Below, piece by piece: positions 61,701 to 64,000 of a stretch of 64,000 nt of DNA. Every line of letters starts with the position of its first letter. Within the stretch, counting starts at the first letter, position 1. Source of the DNA: Spodoptera frugiperda (lineage: Eukaryota; Arthropoda; Insecta; Lepidoptera; Noctuidae); contig NC_064231.1 of the NCBI RefSeq assembly GCF_023101765.2, forward strand, positions 992,001 to 1,056,000, in the 5' to 3' direction. The notes under the pieces were generated by a model that was not told the origin of the DNA, made no database searches, and saw only the letters and a program-made list of their open reading frames with translations. The position numbers and the translations under genes are program-made.

Positions 61701-64000
61701 CCAGGCAAGACTTGAATGTGACTCAAAATAATGAAGCAGGTGATGAAATAGTTGAAGCCAATAGCAGTGCCAAAAAGAAGAATAAGAAGAACAAAAAGGG
61801 ATTGAACAGTTCGCAAAATGTAACAGACATCAGTATCATTGAAAATGAAGGTTTGTTCATTTCTACCATTTTATTTTTAACCTAGTGGTAAGCGATCAGC
61901 GCCGTCCATTAACAGTCGTATCATTTTTAGTGTATTTACATAGTTTATTTTGCGCACTATCTTATCTTTTATGTTTATTTGCATTTTTATTATTTCAGAG
62001 AAAGAAACAGAAAAGCCTGCTAACATCTCTATCTCCAATGTCGAGGGAAGTGCTAAAAAGAAAAAGAAGAAATTGTCAGAATCTCAAATGGATCAGGAAA
62101 CAGGTACCTACATTTTAATTTTTAAATGGCAATGTTTTATAAAAGGTACTTTTTTTACTACTTCAAAATCGCCTAACACTACCAAATAGTAACTTAAAGA
62201 ACTCTACTCTTAAAAAATCTTCTGTAGTCTTGATTATTCTTTATGTGCCATTAGGCCATAGTTAGCTTTTTTTTTATGTATATGAAAACAACTAAATTCT
62301 AAAAAGACGTCATGTTTTATTTTGCAGAAATTACAGTCCCAGAGGAAGCAAAGCAAAATATTTCGTTGGATAGTGGCAAGAAAAAGAAACAAAATCCTGT
62401 TCCACAAGTGACTGAAGTTGAACAAAATAATGACAATGAAGGTATGGAATATGACTATAATAGGACATACTATCTTATGTCACACAATTTCTGAAATATA
62501 TTACTAATTTCATAAATTAACTAAAAATCATGGTTAACTCACATAAATGGAAAAAAGCTCTACTAGTTAGAAAAATATGTTAAATTATGCATCAGTTATA
62601 TTTAATTACATTTACATTAGACATTATTTAAAAAAACTAAAGTAATTTATTTCATAATGTAATTGGTATGCATAGGATTCTAAATCAATTATGATTTTTG
62701 CAGATAATGGGGACGAAAGTAGTCAGGAGCAGATCACAAAGAAACGCAAACGTAAATCTTCACTCAATCAAACTATTGAAGAAATAGTTATTAAAGGTAA
62801 GTTCATTCATAATTTCACGGTTTTCTTTTATTTCCTAGGGTTTCCTAGGGACAGAATTTACATAATTCACGCAAGATTTATTAAGAGCTTTCGATGTTAA
62901 TATTTTTATTATTTTCAGATGATGTAAAACTTACTCATGACGAGTCAATGACTAAAAAGAATCAAAAGAAAAAACGAAAGATTTCTAACAATGATGAAGA
63001 CAACAAACCTGCTGGTAAGATTTTATTGCAAATATTTTTAAAGCCTTTTTGGATACTGCGGAAATTAACGCAATTTTGTAAACATAATAAAATTGAGCTT
63101 TAGTCATAAAAAAGCAATATGCTTAATTACCATACTTTGTATGCCATACTAGGACTGCACAGATACAGCAATATGGACATATTGCAACTACTTACTGTAT
63201 AATATTAACATATTAATGTGACGTAATAATATTATAAAGCTCAATAAAGATATTGAGAATCAATCTGAATCTAAAAGAATTCCAATTTTAAAACCTTTTA
63301 TTAATTTTAGGTCCTGCTATTGAGACACTAATGCCTGTTGACAATAATAAAACTAAAAGAAAAGTGGTGCAACAACAAGAAGTGGACATAAGAGATGGTA
63401 TGAGACATTTTGTTTATATTTTCTTTATTTCATTCACATAAGCATTAAGCAAAAAACTACAACATACCATTCATACACAAAAATCATCATTTTTAAACAA
63501 AATATATACCTTCTGCAACAAACCTGTCCTGTTCAAGCTCTTGCCTTCTAGAATATTGTATACCCACTGTAAGTAAGAGATGGGCACAAGTATGCCAATA
63601 ATACATAATAAGTACATAGAGTATTTACGTTTATAATTTGTTTTCAGAAGGCACCAAGAAAAACAAAAAACGAAAAGAAAGGGATGACGACGATTCTACT
63701 AAACAATCAAAGGTATATTTGTTTATATTTTATTGCTGTATTCAATTCAATTCCGTAAATATTCTGTATTATTTTAATTGTTGTGTTAATGTACCTTTTC
63801 TTTGCCAGGTTCTTAAACAAAATTCGTTTGATAAAATTCATATTCCACGGCTGTCTGCTGACGTATTAAAACACCTTGACGAAAAACTTAAAAAGGACTC
63901 TAAAACGAAGAAAGCAAATGTGACATCCACATCTTCATTTGTTGTGGAAGAAACGAAGACAAGAAGAAATAAACCCTCAAATTATCTTGAAGAAAGTATA
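52725..64000 (+). CDS. Large Lys/Ser/Asp-rich, probably nucleolar protein; 15 exons, 3' end outside window
   Basis: I reconstructed this gene by joining exons whose GT/AG borders and phases agree. Exons: 52725-52749, 53486-53614, 55087-55347, 55855-55938, 56457-60501, 60811-60912, 61103-61264, 61647-61850, 61999-62103, 62328-62441, 62704-62796, 62919-63014, 63311-63397, 63648-63712, 63809-64000 (continues). About 1,920 codons are visible. The protein is low in hydrophobic residues, with no signal peptide or membrane segment. In order it has a basic N-terminus with RRSTRI motifs, a central array of KSKRKSS motifs, an acidic SEEE/SEDES tract, then repeated Lys-rich modules, and finally a more ordered-looking tail containing IPRLSADVLKHLDEKL. 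Composition fits a nucleolar or chromatin scaffold of the Nopp140/Ki-67/slender-lobes style. Slender lobes is my best guess, from the RSTR-like motifs and overall architecture, not from an alignment. A 17-nt deletion breaks the frame inside exon 5. Confidence 0.8.
53486..53614 (+). CDS. Exon 2, basic N-terminal segment
   Basis: The acceptor is TATTTCAG|TG and the donor ATG|GTAACA. It is 129 nt, phase 1 at both ends. It encodes VTRLRRRLSVEAEDVKSP and then a Thr/Lys/Gly/Arg-rich stretch (TPTKKRGGRL) ending LELIAEN. RRRLS and SPSQSTP look like basophilic and proline-directed kinase sites, and TKKRGGR could be a nuclear localisation signal; those are inferences. Confidence 0.7.
53939..54733. mobile_element. 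Non-autonomous DNA transposon in intron 2 (about 795 bp)
   Basis: The two ends are inverted copies: CTATACCC, two variable bases, TGCGCT, one variable base, TAACAAGGTGCGGCTGACAG. The left copy starts at 53939 and the right copy ends at 54733. A second inverted similarity (GATGGGATG / CATCCC) lies further in. No ORF of useful length lies between. I cannot fix the target duplication or superfamily; TA or a longer duplication are both possible. Confidence 0.7.
55087..55347 (+). CDS. Exon 3, duplicated TPSRRSTRI motif
   Basis: The acceptor is ATTACAG|CA and the donor CTG|GTAAGA; 261 nt, phase 1 at both ends. It encodes PKRTRKSIAEP, then two copies of a motif of the form TPSRRSTRIRSNTSI / TPSRRSTRIKSNTSI about 27 residues apart, and ends PRAKRAARRTSLAG. 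The duplicated RRSTRI block is the strongest motif in the N-terminal third and is what suggests a slender-lobes-like nucleolar protein. Confidence 0.8.
55855..55938 (+). CDS. Exon 4, short basic cassette
   Basis: The acceptor is TTTTCAG|GC and the donor CCTG|GTAAAT; 84 nt, phase 1 at both ends. It encodes SDNEAPVTPARQTRRTRKDS and continues TSSVDKP. It repeats the theme of exon 3 (acidic lead, TPxR, basic RTRRTRK), as expected if exons 3 and 4 derive from one ancestral cassette. Confidence 0.8.
56457..60501 (+). CDS. Exon 5, giant exon with KSKRKSS array and acidic block; internal frameshift
   Basis: The acceptor is ATTTCAG|TT and the donor ACCG|GTATGT; 4,045 nt. The reading frame is open from 56457 to a TAA at 58082-58084. 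The rest, to 60501, is open in another frame that overlaps it from about 58044. Adding back 17 nt missing from repeat copy A would make the exon a multiple of three with phase 1 at both ends, like all its neighbours. Contents in order: KSPRLVGKARKS (about 56600); KKKNKNKN and KKKKKRNE clusters (about 56990-57130); the KSKRKSS array (57610-58740); a long acidic run of SEEE/SEDES (59070-59180); a second acidic stretch (59200-59400); and Lys clusters (59460-59600, 60090-60220). No enzymatic fold is apparent. Confidence 0.82.
57610..58740 (+). repeat. KSKRKSS protein-repeat array in exon 5
   Basis: About ten imperfect units of 30-45 residues each carry a core of the form (N)KSxRKSS(I/V) followed by an acidic Asp/Glu/Asn stretch. 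Cores lie near 57622, 57740, 57880, 58000, 58115, 58175, 58310, 58370, 58450, 58510 and 58630. K-x-S-[IV] fits the Aurora-type phosphosite consensus and RKxS fits PKA-type sites (known consensus; use here is inference). Confidence 0.75.
58003..58375 (+). repeat. Tandem duplication of a 195-nt (65-aa) unit; copy A has lost 17 nt
   Basis: Copy A (58003-58180, 178 nt) and copy B (58181-58375, 195 nt) are nearly identical. Copy B has 17 nt at 58253-58269 that are missing from copy A at the junction 58074/58075. The junction is flanked by AG on both sides, so slippage or microhomology deletion is plausible. The loss shifts the frame, and the upstream frame ends in TAA at 58082-58084. Confidence 0.9.
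59071..59176 (+). repeat. Acidic micro-repeat EEEGGSEDES
   Basis: A 30-nt unit encoding EEEGGSEDES is repeated in tandem with slight variation, giving a Glu/Ser/Asp tract. Such tracts are typical CK2-target acidic stretches in nucleolar proteins. Confidence 0.7.
60811..60912 (+). CDS. Exon 6, Lys-rich cassette
   Basis: The acceptor is TTTTCCAG|AT and the donor ATGA|GTAAGT; 102 nt, phase 1 at both ends. It encodes NESLLNVSSKEKKNKRKSSL and ends VEEISAM. The KNKRKSSL core repeats the KSKRKSS motif of exon 5. Confidence 0.85.
61103..61264 (+). CDS. Exon 7, cassette with NNVSFADI motif
   Basis: The acceptor is TCTGTCTAG|GT and the donor GATG|GTAAGT; 162 nt, phase 1 at both ends. It encodes PPEEETLGFFIDTTGTHADE, then a Lys/Asn cluster (SAKKNKQKNN) and VSFADIADALVDD. 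This is the most hydrophobic and ordered-looking of the cassettes. KNNVSF resembles a weak PP1-docking RVxF motif, though the basic residue is one place too far away, so I do not claim it. Confidence 0.85.
61402..61540 (+). mobile_element. RTE-type retroelement 3' tail in intron 7
   Basis: The region contains GGTAGATTATGGTCTGGAAT and the ending ACGGGACCGCGGGCAAAGCC, a tail I recognise from insect RTE-related elements. A minus-strand copy of the same tail lies at 52272-52360, just upstream of the gene. Confidence 0.6.
61647..61850 (+). CDS. Exon 8, Lys/Asn-rich cassette
   Basis: The acceptor is TTTTCAG|AC and the donor GAAG|GTTTGT, which is weaker than the others. It is 204 nt, phase 1 at both ends. 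It encodes DSNDAPLEVSYVSQKNKSRQ, later SSAKKKNKKNKKGLNSSQN, and ends with ISIIENE. The acidic head, KKKNKKNKK core and Ser/Asn tail match exons 9-12. Confidence 0.8.
61881..61916 (+). repeat. Fragment of GATCACCTGATGGTAAGC-type repeat in intron 8
   Basis: A short stretch, CTAGTGGTAAGCGATCAGCG then CCGTCCATTAAC, matches the start of the repeat described at 38205-38475. Confidence 0.4.
61999..62103 (+). CDS. Exon 9, Lys-rich cassette
   Basis: The acceptor is TATTTCAG|AG and the donor ACAG|GTACCT; 105 nt, phase 1 at both ends. It encodes KETEKPANISISNVEGSAKK and continues KKKKLSESQMDQET. The SAKKKKKK core matches exon 8. Confidence 0.85.
62328..62441 (+). CDS. Exon 10, Lys-rich cassette
   Basis: The acceptor is TTTTGCAG|AA and the donor GAAG|GTATGG; 114 nt, phase 1 at both ends. 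It encodes ITVPEEAKQNISLDSGKKKK and continues QNPVPQVTEVEQNNDNE. The layout is the same as in the neighbouring cassettes. Confidence 0.85.
62704..62796 (+). CDS. Exon 11, KRKRKSS cassette
   Basis: The acceptor is TTTTTGCAG|AT and the donor AAAG|GTAAGT; 93 nt, phase 1 at both ends. It encodes NGDESSQEQITKKRKRKSSL and ends NQTIEEIVIK. The KKRKRKSS core is a strong candidate nuclear or nucleolar localisation signal and repeats the exon 5 motif. Confidence 0.85.
62919..63014 (+). CDS. Exon 12, KKNQKKKRK cassette
   Basis: The acceptor is ATTTTCAG|AT and the donor GCTG|GTAAGA; 96 nt, phase 1 at both ends. It encodes DVKLTHDESMTKKNQKKKRK and continues ISNNDEDNKPA. It has the same layout as exon 11. 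Confidence 0.85.
63311..63397 (+). CDS. Exon 13, short cassette
   Basis: The acceptor is AATTTTAG|GT and the donor GATG|GTATGA; 87 nt, phase 1 at both ends. It encodes PAIETLMPVDNNKTKRKVVQ and ends QQEVDIRD. It is the last of the symmetric phase-1 cassettes. Confidence 0.85.
63648..63712 (+). CDS. Exon 14, basic/acidic linker
   Basis: The acceptor is TTTTCAG|AA and the donor AAAG|GTATAT; 65 nt, entered in phase 1 and left in phase 0. It encodes GTKKNKKRKERDDDDSTKQS. The change of phase marks the end of the cassette series and the start of the C-terminal region. Confidence 0.85.
63809..64000 (+). CDS. Exon 15, start of C-terminal region (cut by window edge)
   Basis: The acceptor is TTTGCCAG|GT, phase 0; 192 nt are visible and the frame is open to the last base. 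It encodes VLKQNSFDKIHIPRLSADVL, then KHLDEKLKK, a basic linker, SSFVVEETKTRRNKPSNY and LEESI. This looks more ordered than the rest (an amphipathic helix, then a possible strand), so it is probably the conserved domain that would settle the family. The remainder lies beyond 64000. Confidence 0.85.

Noticed and set aside
1..64000. CRISPR arrays, operons, phage or plasmid genes
   Set aside because: No spaced direct repeats of that type and no prokaryotic gene organisation; spliced genes and insect repeats point to a eukaryotic nuclear genome.

Overview
The window looks like nuclear DNA of a lepidopteran, most likely a noctuid-type moth. It is AT-rich with small introns, has many short palindromic MITEs, tRNA-like SINE remnants and RTE-type LINE tails, and carries interspersed repeats of kinds I recognise from moth genomes. 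This is pattern recognition only; no database was consulted. No bacterial, viral or organellar gene organisation was seen.

Positions 1 to about 52,500 hold no protein-coding gene that I can support. This stretch is a graveyard of small elements. It includes six to eight copies of a CTCCGGCTCG-type repeat, at least five copies of a palindromic CCAAT-containing MITE, and three copies of an AGAGTCAT-type MITE. It also holds several tRNA-like SINEs and one RTE LINE fragment (about 47,010-47,284). Two insertions are cleanly nested: a 762-bp Harbinger-like element (15,603-16,364) with 52-bp perfect inverted ends, TAA target duplication and a short MADF-like ORF, sitting inside an older repeat; and a 129-bp MITE (45,360-45,488) flanked by ATAA inside a SINE. 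Short GC-richer patches (about 5,941-6,079, 17,189-17,480, 19,960-20,030) are the only places in the desert where an unrecognised exon or promoter might hide.

From 52,725 to the right edge runs one plus-strand gene that leaves the window unfinished. I reconstruct 15 exons with about 1,920 codons. The product is a very long, low-complexity, Lys/Ser/Asp/Glu-rich, probably nucleolar protein. It has a basic N-terminus with RRSTRI-type motifs, a giant exon of about 4 kb with a KSKRKSS repeat array, an acidic SEEE/SEDES block, and then a run of small Lys-rich exons. Every exon from 2 to 13 begins and ends in phase 1, so each is a skippable or duplicable cassette. A 195-nt tandem duplication in exon 5 carries a 17-nt deletion in its first copy that shifts the frame. 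The best guess at identity is a slender-lobes-like nucleolar protein, held weakly. The promoter region has one CACGTG and two CAGCTG E-boxes, fitting a Myc-type growth or nucleolar gene.
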